From: Streptomyces sp. 11x1
GTDB lineage: Bacteria; Actinomycetota; Actinomycetes; Streptomycetales; Streptomycetaceae
Length of the DNA stretch: 64,000 nt
NCBI RefSeq assembly: GCF_032598905.1
Contig: NZ_CP122458.1
Span: 8,395,001 to 8,459,000, forward strand
Direction of reading: 5' to 3'
In this document: one piece after another, positions 34,924-43,413 of the stretch
How positions within the stretch are numbered: the stretch's first letter is position 1
Layout of the letters: every line of letters begins with the position of its first letter
Translations under genes and position numbers: made by a program
Notes under the pieces: model-generated
The model's database searches: none
What the model was told of the DNA's origin: nothing
What the model saw: the letters and a program-made list of their open reading frames with translations, nothing else

Positions 34924-34959
34924 CGGTGGGCCGGTCGGGCGGCCCGCCCCGGCTGCGGG

Positions 34960-35715
34960 TCAGAATCCGTGCCGCATCCCGCCGTCGACCGGCAGCATGA
35001 TCCCTGTCAGATAGGAAGCGGCGGGAGAGAGCAGGAAGGCCCCCGCGCGCCCGAACTCCTCCGGGCGCCCGTACCGCCGCAGCGGGATCCGCGACTCGTG
35101 CGCCGCCCGCGTCGCCTCCGGATCGGCCGACATGCCGTCCAGCTCGCGCACCCTGTCCGTGTCGATACGGGCCGGGAGCAGGCCGACCACACGGACACCG
35201 CGCGGCCCCAGCTCGTCGGACAGCGACTTGGCGAACCCGGCGAGCCCGGGCCGCAGCCCGTTCGAGATGGTCAGCCCGGGGATCGGCTCGTGCACGGACC
35301 CGGACAGCACGAAGCCGATGACGCCGCCCTCGCCCAGCTCCTCGGCCGCGGCCCGCGCCAGGCGCACCGCCCCCAGGAAGACCGATTCGAACGCGGCGGT
35401 CCACTGCTCGTCCGTGTTGTCGGCGACGAACCCCGGCGCCGGTCCGCCCACGCTGACCAGGATGCCGTCGAAGCGTCCGAAGTGCTCACGGGCGGCGGCG
35501 ATCAGCCGCCCGGCGGTCTCGGGGGCCGCGTTGTCCGCGGCCACCCCCACCGCGTTCGCTCCGAGCGCGGCGGCCGCCGCACCCACCCTCTCCTCCTCGC
35601 GGCCCGTGACGACCACCTTCGCGCCGTCGGCGACGAGTTCCCGCGCGACCGCGTTGCCCAGCCCCCGGGTCGCCCCGGTGACGATGTAGACACGGTCCTT
35701 CAGCCCAAGATCCAT
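34960..35715 (-). CDS. Short-chain dehydrogenase/reductase
   Basis: The 251-residue classical SDR has the NAD(P)-binding motif VTGATRGLGNAV (about residues 11-22), the NNAG-like segment VSVGGPAPG and FVLSGSVHEPIPGL at the catalytic Ser position. The usual YxxxK appears replaced: the corresponding region reads SNGLRPGLAGFAKSL, with no tyrosine four residues before the lysine. This is typical of a divergent SDR branch, so activity is uncertain. The C-terminal LTGIMLPVDGGMRHGF is standard. ATG 35715 follows the GH15 gene stop by 5 bp. Confidence 0.85.
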   Translation of the reverse strand: MDLGLKDRVYIVTGATRGLGNAVARELVADGAKVVVTGREEERVGAAAAALGANAVGVAADNAAPETAGRLIAAAREHFGRFDGILVSVGGPAPGFVADNTDEQWTAAFESVFLGAVRLARAAAEELGEGGVIGFVLSGSVHEPIPGLTISNGLRPGLAGFAKSLSDELGPRGVRVVGLLPARIDTDRVRELDGMSADPEATRAAHESRIPLRRYGRPEEFGRAGAFLLSPAASYLTGIMLPVDGGMRHGF

Positions 35716-35720
35716 GGCCC

Positions 35721-37523
35721 CTATCCTGCCTTCTTCCCGTCGTGGAGGGCGAGGGCGGTGCCGACGAGTCCGACGTGGCTGAACGCCTGCGGGAAGTTCC
35801 CCAGCTGCCGGCCCGCGACGGGGTCGTACTCCTCCGCGAGCAGGCCCACGTCGTTGACCAACCCCACCAGCCGTTCGAACAACTCGCGCGCCTCCCGTGT
35901 GCGGCCGGTCAGGTGCAGTGCGTCCGCCAGCCAGAACGAGCAGACGAGGAACGTGGCCTCGCCGCCCGGCAGCCCGTCGACGGAGCCCGTCGCCGCGGTC
36001 AGGTGGTCGGCGCTGTATCGGCGGACGAACCCCTCGTGGCACAGCTCCTCGCGGATCGCGTCGACCGTGCCGACGACCCGGGGGTCGTCCGGCGGCAGGA
36101 AGCCCATGAGGGGGATGAGCAGCAGCGCGGCGTCCAGTTCGCGGGAGCCGTAGGACTGGGTGAACGTACCCCGGTCGGCGTCGTAGCCGCGTTCGCAGAC
36201 CTCGCGGTGGATCTCGTCGCGCAGCGCCCGCCAGCCTTCGAGGTCCCCGCCGTCCAGGGTCGGGTCGTCCTCCAGGGTGCGCACGGCCCGGTCGGCGGCG
36301 ACCCAGCACATCACCTTGGAGTGCGTGAAGTGACGGCGCGGCCCACGCACCTCCCACAGCCCCTCGTCCGGCTTGCGCCAGGCAGTCCGCAGGTACTCCA
36401 TCAACGCGCACTGCATGCGCCACATGTCCGGCCTGCCGGGCAGCCCGGAACGCCGGGACACGAACAGGGAGTCCATGACCTCGCCGTACACGTCCAACTG
36501 GAGCTGGTGGACGGCGTCGTTGCCGATCCGGACCGGGCGCGAGTCCTCGTAGCCGGACAGCCACGGCAGTTCGTACTCGGGGATCCGGCGCTCACCGGCG
36601 AGGCCGTACATGATCTGCAGGTCGGCCGGGTCGCCCGCGACCGCGCGGAGCAGCCAGTCGCGCCAGGCCTCGGCCTCCTCCTGGTAGCCGCAGGACAGCA
36701 GCGCGCCGAGGGTGAGGGTGGAGTCGCGCAGCCAGCAGTGCCGGTAGTCCCAGTTGCGGACGCCGCCGAGCTCCTCGGGCAGGGAGGTGGTGGCCGCCGC
36801 GACGATGCCACCGGTCGGGGCGTAGGTGAGGGCTTTGAGGGTGATCAGCGAGCGGACCACGGTGTCCCGGTGCGGGCCGTCGTACCGGCAGCGCGCCGCC
36901 CACGCCCGCCAGTCGTGCAGGCTGGACCGCAATGCCTCGTACGGGTCGACCAGGCGGGGGCGGGGCTCGTGCGAGGGGTGCCAGGTCAGCACGAACGCGA
37001 CCCGCTCGCCCGGCTCCACCGTGAACTCCGCGTACGTGGCCCGGTCCTCGCTCCACGACCGCACCCGGGGTTCGCTGCGCAGCCACACCGAGTCGGGGCC
37101 GGCGACCGCCACCCGGTGACCGTCCGACCGGCGCATCCAGGGAACGGCCGAGCCGTAGTCGAACCGCAGGCGCAGGGTGCTGCGCATCGTGACCCGGCCG
37201 GACAGGCCCTCCACGATCCGTACGACGTCGGGGGCGCGGTCGCGCTGCGGCATCAGGTCGGTGACGCGTACCGCGCCCTCGTCCGTCTCCCAATCGGTGT
37301 CGAGCACGAGCGAGTCGTGCTGGTACGACCGCCGGGTGCAGACGCCGCCCTCGCCGGGCGCGATCCTCCAGTGGCCGTTCTCCTCGTCACCGAGCAGCGC
37401 GGCGAAGCACGCGGCCGAGTCGAACCGCGGCAGGCAGAGCCAGTCGATGGAACCGTGGTGACTCACCAGCGCGGCCGTCTGGTGATCACCGATCAGGGCG
37501 TAGTCCTCGATGTGGTGATGCAC
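35721..37523 (-). CDS. GH15 family glycoside hydrolase (glucoamylase/trehalase-like)
   Basis: The 600-residue cytoplasmic protein has an N-terminal beta-sandwich (IEDYALIGDHQTAALVSHHGSIDWLCLPRFDS) and an (alpha/alpha)6 catalytic barrel. Barrel motifs include GVRNWDYRHCWLRDSTLTLGAL, the general-acid region DEGLWEVRG and LAEEYDPVAGRQLGNFPQ near the C-terminus. Actinobacterial relatives include trehalases as well as glucoamylases, and which applies here cannot be decided. Start GTG 37523. It precedes the SDR gene in the same transcript. Confidence 0.9.
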   Translation of the reverse strand: MHHHIEDYALIGDHQTAALVSHHGSIDWLCLPRFDSAACFAALLGDEENGHWRIAPGEGGVCTRRSYQHDSLVLDTDWETDEGAVRVTDLMPQRDRAPDVVRIVEGLSGRVTMRSTLRLRFDYGSAVPWMRRSDGHRVAVAGPDSVWLRSEPRVRSWSEDRATYAEFTVEPGERVAFVLTWHPSHEPRPRLVDPYEALRSSLHDWRAWAARCRYDGPHRDTVVRSLITLKALTYAPTGGIVAAATTSLPEELGGVRNWDYRHCWLRDSTLTLGALLSCGYQEEAEAWRDWLLRAVAGDPADLQIMYGLAGERRIPEYELPWLSGYEDSRPVRIGNDAVHQLQLDVYGEVMDSLFVSRRSGLPGRPDMWRMQCALMEYLRTAWRKPDEGLWEVRGPRRHFTHSKVMCWVAADRAVRTLEDDPTLDGGDLEGWRALRDEIHREVCERGYDADRGTFTQSYGSRELDAALLLIPLMGFLPPDDPRVVGTVDAIREELCHEGFVRRYSADHLTAATGSVDGLPGGEATFLVCSFWLADALHLTGRTREARELFERLVGLVNDVGLLAEEYDPVAGRQLGNFPQAFSHVGLVGTALALHDGKKAG

Positions 37524-37583
37524 GAGATGCGGGTTCCCGGGGCGGGGGGTGATCAGTCCCGCAGGAAAGAGGGCGAAGCCCTA

Positions 37584-37656
37584 CTTCCAGGGGCGCGGGG
37601 CTGTGTCGCTATGCGGCTCCGCCGCGTGGGCGCGACCAGCCACACACGACCCGCGG
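37584..37656. repeat. Dispersed intergenic repeat copy
   Basis: CTTCCAGGGGCGCGGGGCTG followed by GCGGCTCCGCCGCGTGGGCG and CGCGACCAGCC. It shares its left half with the copies at 10622-10804 and includes an internal hairpin (GCGGCTCCGCCGC). It lies between the GH15 start and the small membrane-protein gene; the interval 37524-37697 holds nothing else visible. Confidence 0.75.
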
Positions 37657-37697
37657 ACGCGCACGGTGATGGCACCCCCTGCGATGACGCGCCCCTG

Positions 37698-38006
37698 TCA
37701 TCCGGGCCCGGTGCCCGCCGTCGTCCCTCCCACCCCCGAGAAGATCACCCCGGAGCCGGAGGGTGCCTGGTTGAGGACCCAGAGGCCGAGCAGCGTGGCC
37801 AGGGTGAAGACGACCAGGACGAGGACGGCCAGGACCAGTCGGCGGCGGCGTTCCCGGCGCAGCCAGTCCCCGCGAGCCGTGCGGTAGGCATCGGGCGCGG
37901 CGTGCACCCCGCCCGCCAGCGCGGCGAGCGCCGCGGCCAGTTCCCGTTCGGTGCGGTCCTGACCAGTGTTGTGACCGGTGGTGTCATTGCCGGTGGTGTC
38001 GTTCAT
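37698..38006 (-). CDS. Small single-helix membrane protein downstream of the sigma factor
   Basis: The 102-residue protein has a Thr/Asn/Asp-rich N-terminus, a helical region (DRTERELAAALAALAGGVHAA), a basic patch (RRERRRRL) and one membrane helix (about 57-78). A short Gly/Ser-rich outer tail follows. ATG 38006 overlaps the sigma-factor stop by 4 bp (ATGA). The position and topology suggest an anti-sigma or sensor role, but there is no recognisable zinc-binding anti-sigma motif. Confidence 0.7.
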   Translation of the reverse strand: MNDTTGNDTTGHNTGQDRTERELAAALAALAGGVHAAPDAYRTARGDWLRRERRRRLVLAVLVLVVFTLATLLGLWVLNQAPSGSGVIFSGVGGTTAGTGPG

Positions 38007-38707
38007 CGCCGGGCCTCCATCGCCTGGGTGAGGGCGGCGAGGCCGCGTGCGGTGTGGGTCTTGACCGAGCCGCAGGAGATGCCCATCGCGGCCGCGATCT
38101 CGCTCTCCTTCAGCCCGAGCCAGTGGCGCAGCACCAGCGCCTCCCGCTGCCGGGCGGGCAGCTGCTGGAGCGCGCCGATCAGCACCCGCTGGTCGTCGTG
38201 GAGCAGCGCGGTGCTCTCGGCGGAGGCGACCGGCTCCTCCACCACCGGTGTCTCCACATGTCTGCGGGCGACCTGGAGGTGCCGTATCCGCATCCGGGTC
38301 AGGTTGCAGACCGTGGAGCGGAGGTAGGCCTCCGCAGCCTCGGCGTCCCGCAGGCGCCGCCACTTGCGGTAGATCTGGTAGTACGCCTCGGCCACCACGT
38401 TCTCGGGGTCGTCGGCGCCCAGCAGCACCGCGAGCCGCAGCATCGAGGAGTAGTGCAGCTCGAACAGCCGGGCGACACCTGCCTCGCGCTCCACGTCGGC
38501 GGGGTCCCCGAGCGCACCCGGTGGCAGCGCGGGGTTCGCGGCCGGCGAGTCCGGGCCCGGCGCCGGACGGGGGAACAGGGCCTCGGCACGGGGGGCCGGG
38601 GGTTCGGCGGCGGCCGGAGCCGGTACCTGCCCCAGCGGCTCGGCGGAGGCCAGCGGTGCGGAGGCCGCCGGGGTGACCGGTATACGCATGTGCGGTCTGC
38701 GTCTCAC
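38003..38707 (-). CDS. ECF/SigE-type RNA polymerase sigma factor
   Basis: About 234 residues. A Pro/Ala-rich N-terminal extension (about 70 residues) precedes sigma region 2 (LFELHYSSMLRLAVLLGADDPENVVAEAYYQIYRKW) and region 4 (LQQLPARQREALVLRHWLGLKESEIAAAMGISCGSVKTHTARGL). This is the SigE-70-like ECF group of actinobacteria. GTG 38707 overlaps the upstream symporter stop (GTGA) and is preferred; ATG 38689 is an alternative six codons later. Both neighbours overlap it by 4 bp, so symporter, sigma factor and small membrane protein are co-translated. Confidence 0.85.
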   Translation of the reverse strand: MRRRPHMRIPVTPAASAPLASAEPLGQVPAPAAAEPPAPRAEALFPRPAPGPDSPAANPALPPGALGDPADVEREAGVARLFELHYSSMLRLAVLLGADDPENVVAEAYYQIYRKWRRLRDAEAAEAYLRSTVCNLTRMRIRHLQVARRHVETPVVEEPVASAESTALLHDDQRVLIGALQQLPARQREALVLRHWLGLKESEIAAAMGISCGSVKTHTARGLAALTQAMEARR

Positions 38708-40260
38708 GGGTTGCTCGCTCCCGTCTCGGGGCGCCGCCTGACGGTCAGGCGGGACGGTAGGTCGGTCGCGTCGGCGCCACGCGGGACACCGAGCCGTTCG
38801 AGGACCGTGGTGCCGAGCACGGCCACGGTCAGATTGAGGAGGAGGGCGAGCAGGCCGGCGTAGATCTCCAGCGAGCCGCCGCCCAGCAGGACGATGGACG
38901 AGAATCCCTCGCGCACCACCAGGAAGGTGCCGGTCACCATGCCGACGCCCCACCCCGCGAGCAGCGCCCGGGGATGCAGCCGCCCGGTGAACAGGCCGAC
39001 CGCCACCGCCGGGAAGATCTGCAGGATCCACACCCCGCCCAGCAGCTGGAGGTTGATGGCGTCCTGGTCGCGCAGTCCGAAGACGAAGGCCACCGCCCCC
39101 ACCTTCGCGGTCAGCGACACCACCTTGGCGATGCGCACCTGACGCTTGGGCGTGGCGGTGGGCTGGAAGTACTCGACGTACACGTTGCGGACGAAGCCGG
39201 TGGCCGCGGCGATCGACATCACCGCCGCCGGGACCAGCGCGCCCACGGCGATCGCGCCGAACACCAGTCCGGCCAGCGGGCCCGGCATCAACCGGTCCAC
39301 CAGCATCGGTACGGCCGCCTCGGCACCGCCCTCGGGCGCCCGGACCCCCGACGCGAGCGCCGCGACCCCGAGGAAGCCGAAGAGGGCCAGCAGCCCCGTC
39401 CAGGCGGGCAGCGCCACGGCGACCTTGCGGACCGTGCGCGGCCCGTCGGCGGCGAACCCGGCGGTCAGCACGTGCGGGTACATCAGCAGGGCCAGCGCCG
39501 AGCCGAGCGCGAGGGTGGCGTAGGCGGGCTGCTGTCCGGGGGACAGCAGGAGCGCGGAGTCCTCGACGCTCGTGCCACCGAGCCGTCGTGCCGCACCCTC
39601 GAAGACCGCGCCCGGACCGCCGAACCGTTCCAGCACCAGCCAGCACACGGCGGTCAGCGACACGAACACGGCCACCGCCTTCAGCGCCGAGATCACGGCG
39701 GGCGCCCGCAGCCCGTGCCGGTACGTGGCCATGGCGAGCCCCGCGAACAGCGCGACCATCACCAGGTCACCGGCCGCGCCCTTCGGATACAGTCCCCCGG
39801 CCGTCAGCACCGCCCTTATGCCGAGCAGCTGCAAGGCCAGGTACGGCATCGTCGCCAGGATCCCCGTCAGCGCCACCACCAGGGCGAGCGGCGCCGACCC
39901 GTACCGGCCGCGCACGAAGTCCCCGGCGGTCACGTACCCGTGCCGCCGGGCCACCTCCCACAGCCGGGTCAGCAGGACGAAGGCCAGCGGGCAGACGATC
40001 ACCGTGTACGGCACCGCGAAGAACGCGGGCGCCCCGTTGCCGTACGCCAGCCCCGGTACGGCGGTGAAGGTGTACGCGGTGAAGATCGTGCCGCCGAGCA
40101 GCAGCCAGGTCCACACCGGGCCGAGGCCCCGGTCGGCCAGCGCCCAGCCCTCCAGCGAGGGCAGCCGGTCGGTGGGGCGCAGCCGGCGCGCGGTGACGGC
40201 GAGCAGCGACGCTCCGCCGATCACGGCGAGGAACGTCGCGGTCATGGCAGCGTCCGCCAT
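38704..40260 (-). CDS. Sodium:solute symporter (monocarboxylate/MctC-like)
   Basis: The 518-residue SSS-family protein has about 13 membrane helices, starting MADAAMTATFLAVIGG. Motifs include GWALADRGLGPVWTWLLLGGT and GYVTAGDFVRGRYGS of the family core, and LMYPHVLTAGFAADG in the middle. Relatives that neighbour DUF3311 genes import pyruvate, acetate or propionate. Here a DUF3311 gene lies 195 bp away, divergently oriented. The stop overlaps the sigma-factor start, an unusual pairing of a transporter with a regulator. Confidence 0.88.
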   Translation of the reverse strand: MADAAMTATFLAVIGGASLLAVTARRLRPTDRLPSLEGWALADRGLGPVWTWLLLGGTIFTAYTFTAVPGLAYGNGAPAFFAVPYTVIVCPLAFVLLTRLWEVARRHGYVTAGDFVRGRYGSAPLALVVALTGILATMPYLALQLLGIRAVLTAGGLYPKGAAGDLVMVALFAGLAMATYRHGLRAPAVISALKAVAVFVSLTAVCWLVLERFGGPGAVFEGAARRLGGTSVEDSALLLSPGQQPAYATLALGSALALLMYPHVLTAGFAADGPRTVRKVAVALPAWTGLLALFGFLGVAALASGVRAPEGGAEAAVPMLVDRLMPGPLAGLVFGAIAVGALVPAAVMSIAAATGFVRNVYVEYFQPTATPKRQVRIAKVVSLTAKVGAVAFVFGLRDQDAINLQLLGGVWILQIFPAVAVGLFTGRLHPRALLAGWGVGMVTGTFLVVREGFSSIVLLGGGSLEIYAGLLALLLNLTVAVLGTTVLERLGVPRGADATDLPSRLTVRRRPETGASNP

Positions 40261-40455
40261 GGGTCACCGTCCTTGGTGTGCCTGGGTCCCGGCTGTACCT
40301 CGGCCCTCGCGTGTTGGTTGCGTGGACGGCGGGTTCGGATGACACGAATCGGCGGGAAATCTTCGGGGATTCTTTCTGAAATGCGCTGTCAACCGAATCC
40401 GCCGGGTGGGCAACTCTTGCACAGACCCACAGCGATCGGGAGAGGAGCAGAGCCC

Positions 40456-40713
40456 ATGGCACACCACGCTCACCAGCGACTACGGCGCGTCGCGACCGCC
40501 GTCCTGCTGCTCGCCCCCGCCGCGGGACTGCTGTGGGTCCCCTGGTACGCCGGTGCGCAGCCACGGCTCGCGGGAACGCCGTTCTTCTACTGGTACCAGC
40601 TCGCCTGGGTCCCGGGATGCGGCCTCTGCCTGCTCGCCGCGTACGCGCTGACGGACCGCCATCGCCCGGACCGCCGCCACCCGGACGGGCCGCGTCCGGA
40701 CCGACATCGCTGA
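40456..40713 (+). CDS. DUF3311 small membrane protein
   Basis: The 85-residue protein has two hydrophobic helices with the DUF3311 signature LLWVPWYAGAQPRLAGTPFFYWYQLAWV and an Arg/His/Asp-rich tail. DUF3311 proteins are accessory subunits usually encoded immediately before an SSS symporter gene. This copy is transcribed away from the symporter, toward cstA. GAGGAG lies 8 bp before the ATG. Confidence 0.85.
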   Translation: MAHHAHQRLRRVATAVLLLAPAAGLLWVPWYAGAQPRLAGTPFFYWYQLAWVPGCGLCLLAAYALTDRHRPDRRHPDGPRPDRHR

Positions 40714-40792
40714 GCCGCACACCCACACCACCCCCTCTTCCTTCCTTCGTTCTGCCTCTCTCGCAGCACATCCGTTGAAGTCAGGAGCCGCC

Positions 40793-42943
40793 ATGTCTAC
40801 GTCAGTCATGCCCGAATCCGGTCCCGGGGCGCCGGAAAGATCCCGAATGTCGCCGAAATCGATCGCGCTCTGGATAGCCGTCGCTCTCGTCGGGGCGGTC
40901 GGCTGGGCCGTGCTCGCCCTCTCCCGGGGCGAGGAGATCTCGGCCGTCTGGCTGCTCATGGCGGCCCTCGGTTCGTATGCGATCGGCTACCGCTTCTACT
41001 CCCGGTTCATCGCCCGCCGGGTCCTCCAGGTCGACGACACCCGGGCCACCCCGGCCGAGCGGCTGGAGGACGGCGTCGACTACCACCCGACCGACAAGCG
41101 GGTGCTGTTCGGCCACCACTTCGCGGCCATCGCCGGCGCGGGCCCGCTGGTCGGACCGGTGCTCGCGGCCCAGATGGGCTATCTGCCGGGCACCATCTGG
41201 ATCATCGCGGGCGTGATCTTCGCCGGCGCGGTCCAGGACATGATCGTCCTGTTCCTGTCCATGCGCCGGGACGGCAAGAGCCTCGGCCAGATGGCCCGGG
41301 ACGAGATCGGCAGGGTCGGCGGCGCCGCCGCGCTGATCGGTGTCTTCGCCATCATGATCATCCTGCTCGCGGTGCTGGCGATGGTCGTCGTCAACGCCCT
41401 CGCCGAGTCCGCCTGGGGAACCTTCTCGGTCACCATGACCATCCCGATCGCCCTCTTCATGGGCTTCTACCTGCGCTATCTGCGCCCGGGCCGAGTCGTG
41501 GAGACCAGCTTCATCGGCGTCGCCCTCCTCCTGCTCGCCATCCTCGGCGGCGGCTGGATCCAGGACTCCTCGCTCGCCGAGTACTTCGTCTGGAGCCCCG
41601 AGACCCTGGTCTTCTGTCTGGTCGGCTACGGTTTCGTCGCCTCCGTGCTCCCCGTGTGGATGCTGCTGGCCCCGCGCGACTACCTCTCCACCTTCATGAA
41701 GGTCGGCACCATCGCCCTGATGGCCGTCGGTGTCGTGGTCGCCGCCCCGAACCTCCGCGCCGAGTCGGTCACCGAGTTCGCGCACACGGGCGCCGGACCG
41801 GTCTTCGCCGGCTCCCTCTTCCCCTTCCTCTTCATCACGATCGCCTGCGGCGCCCTGTCCGGATTCCACGCCCTGGTCTCCTCCGGCACCACGCCGAAGC
41901 TGATCCAGAAGGAGTCCCAGGTCCGCATGATCGGCTACGGCTCCATGCTCACGGAGTCCTTCGTCGCCGTGATGGCCCTGATCGCCGCGTGCGTCCTGGA
42001 GCCGGGCCTCTTCTACGCCATGAACTCTCCGGCCGCGCTGCTCGGCCCGACCGTCGACACGGCCGCCGAGGCGGTCAAGAACCTCGGCTTCACCATCACA
42101 CCCGAGCAACTCACCGCGGCGGCCAAGGCCGTCGAGGAGGAGACCCTCGTCGGCCGCTCCGGCGGCGCGCCGACCCTGGCGGTGGGCATGTCGGAGATCT
42201 TCGCCGGGGTCTTCGGCGGCGCCGGGATGAAGGCCTTCTGGTACCACTTCGCGATCATGTTCGAGGCGCTGTTCATCCTCACCACCGTGGACGCCGGCAC
42301 GCGCGTCGGGCGCTTCATGCTCCAGGACATGCTCGGCAACGTCTGGAAGCCGATCGGCCGCGTGACCTGGAAGCCGGGCATCTGGATCACCAGCGCCCTG
42401 GTCGTCGGTGCCTGGGGGTACTTCCTCTACGCCGGGGTCACCGACCCCCTCGGCGGAATCAAGCAGCTCTTCCCGCTCTTCGGTATCGCCAACCAGTTGC
42501 TCGCCGCGGTCGCGCTGGCCGTGACCACGACCGTCCTCATCAAGTCCGGCAAGCTGCGCTGGGCCTGGGTCACCGGCATCCCGCTGGCCTGGGACGTGGC
42601 CGTCACGTTCACGGCGGGCTGGCAGAAGATCTTCTCCGACAACCCGGCCATCGGCTTCTTCGCCCTCCGCGACAAGTACGCGGCGGCCATCGACAAGGGC
42701 GAACTCCTGCCGGGCGCCACGACCATGGACGACATGCACACGATCGTCACCAACAACACGGTCGACGGCGTGATCATGGCGATCTTCCTGCTGCTGGTCC
42801 TCACGGTCCTGGTCAACTGCGCCGTGGTCTGCGTCCGCGCCGTACGGTCGCCGGTGCCCCTGCCGTCGACCGAGGCCCCGTACGTCGAGTCCCGCATCGA
42901 CGAGGAGGGCTCCGAGAAGGAGTTGGTGGGAGCGGGTCGGTGA
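40793..42943 (+). CDS. cstA: CstA-type pyruvate/peptide transporter
   Basis: The 716-residue polytopic membrane protein of the CstA family has about 16-18 helices. Conserved family segments include DGVDYHPTDKRVLFGHHFAAIAGAGPLVGPVLAAQMGYLPG, GAVQDMIVLFLSMRRDG, SGFHALVSSGTTPK and TTVDAGTRVGRFMLQD. CstA and its relative BtsT import pyruvate in E. coli. ATG 40793 has GGAG 5 bp upstream. The stop overlaps the ybdD start (GTGA). It belongs with DUF3311 and ybdD in a carboxylate-uptake group. Confidence 0.93.
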   Translation: MSTSVMPESGPGAPERSRMSPKSIALWIAVALVGAVGWAVLALSRGEEISAVWLLMAALGSYAIGYRFYSRFIARRVLQVDDTRATPAERLEDGVDYHPTDKRVLFGHHFAAIAGAGPLVGPVLAAQMGYLPGTIWIIAGVIFAGAVQDMIVLFLSMRRDGKSLGQMARDEIGRVGGAAALIGVFAIMIILLAVLAMVVVNALAESAWGTFSVTMTIPIALFMGFYLRYLRPGRVVETSFIGVALLLLAILGGGWIQDSSLAEYFVWSPETLVFCLVGYGFVASVLPVWMLLAPRDYLSTFMKVGTIALMAVGVVVAAPNLRAESVTEFAHTGAGPVFAGSLFPFLFITIACGALSGFHALVSSGTTPKLIQKESQVRMIGYGSMLTESFVAVMALIAACVLEPGLFYAMNSPAALLGPTVDTAAEAVKNLGFTITPEQLTAAAKAVEEETLVGRSGGAPTLAVGMSEIFAGVFGGAGMKAFWYHFAIMFEALFILTTVDAGTRVGRFMLQDMLGNVWKPIGRVTWKPGIWITSALVVGAWGYFLYAGVTDPLGGIKQLFPLFGIANQLLAAVALAVTTTVLIKSGKLRWAWVTGIPLAWDVAVTFTAGWQKIFSDNPAIGFFALRDKYAAAIDKGELLPGATTMDDMHTIVTNNTVDGVIMAIFLLLVLTVLVNCAVVCVRAVRSPVPLPSTEAPYVESRIDEEGSEKELVGAGR

Positions 42944-43128
42944 CCGCCCGAAGCTGGGTGCGCGGAGTCCGCTGGTACCTGCGGGAGCTGACCGGCGAGG
43001 CGGAGTACGACCGCTACTGCGAGCGGCACCGCCGACACCACCCGAAGGCGCCGCTTCCGACCCGCAGGGAGTACGACGTCCTGCGGACCCGGCGGAGAGA
43101 GGAACACCCGGAGGGCCGCTGCTGCTGA
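42940..43128 (+). CDS. ybdD: YbdD/YjiX family small protein (DUF466)
   Basis: The 62-residue basic protein begins VTARSWVRGVRWYLRELTG and contains the family pattern GEAEYDRYCERHRRHHP...PTRREYDVLRTRR, ending CC. YbdD/YjiX proteins are required partners of CstA/BtsT pyruvate transporters. GTG 42940 overlaps the cstA stop by 4 bp, so the pair is co-translated. A hairpin lies 82 bp downstream. Confidence 0.88.
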   Translation: MTARSWVRGVRWYLRELTGEAEYDRYCERHRRHHPKAPLPTRREYDVLRTRRREEHPEGRCC

Positions 43129-43160
43129 GAGCGTCGGCCTGCTGAGCCGGCCCAGGGTGC

Positions 43161-43364
43161 GTTGTCGGGTGCGGGTGCGTGGGGGGCTGGTCGCGCAGTT
43201 CCCCGCGCCCCTGAAAAGCAGGGGCTGCGCCCCCTGCTTTTCAGGCCCGCAGCCCCGTCGTCTTTCAGGCCCGCAGGGTCGTCGCCTTTCAGGCCCGCAG
43301 GGCCTGGTCTTTCAGGGGCGTGGGGAACTGCGCGAGAAGCCCCACCGGACCCGCATCCGACAAC
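43161..43364. repeat. Composite inverted/tandem repeat after the cstA-ybdD operon
   Basis: Two copies of the dispersed repeat face each other: 43161-43216 and 43310-43364, the arms sharing CGCAGTTCCCC and CCCCTGAAA. Between them are a 14-bp hairpin (43211-43244) and three tandem 14-nt motifs TTTCAGGCCCGCAG at 43239, 43263 and 43287. They repeat at a 24-bp period, with a fourth partial TTTCAGGGGCG at 43310. The whole gap 43129-43413 has no gene. Confidence 0.8.
43211..43244 (+). terminator. Hairpin terminator after ybdD
   Basis: A perfect 14-bp stem (CTGAAAAGCAGGGG / CCCCTGCTTTTCAG) with a 6-nt loop lies 82 bp after the ybdD stop. The descending arm includes TTTT. It is part of the composite repeat. 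Confidence 0.65.
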
Positions 43365-43413
43365 ACGCCCGAACCCACCCGAACCCACCCCCCTCCGACC
43401 CCCGGATCCAGAG

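Noticed and set aside
34960..35715. SDR as a broken gene because YxxxK is not visible
   Set aside because: The frame is intact, full length and conserved elsewhere; some SDR branches lack the canonical tyrosine, so it is kept as a CDS with that note.
35742..38327. An 861-codon plus-strand frame opposite the GH15 and sigma genes
   Set aside because: It is the complement of conserved glycosidase and sigma motifs and has no domain of its own.
40802..42739. A 645-codon minus-strand frame opposite cstA
   Set aside because: Asp/Glu/Gly/His-rich antisense shadow; the plus-strand CstA membrane motifs are unmistakable.
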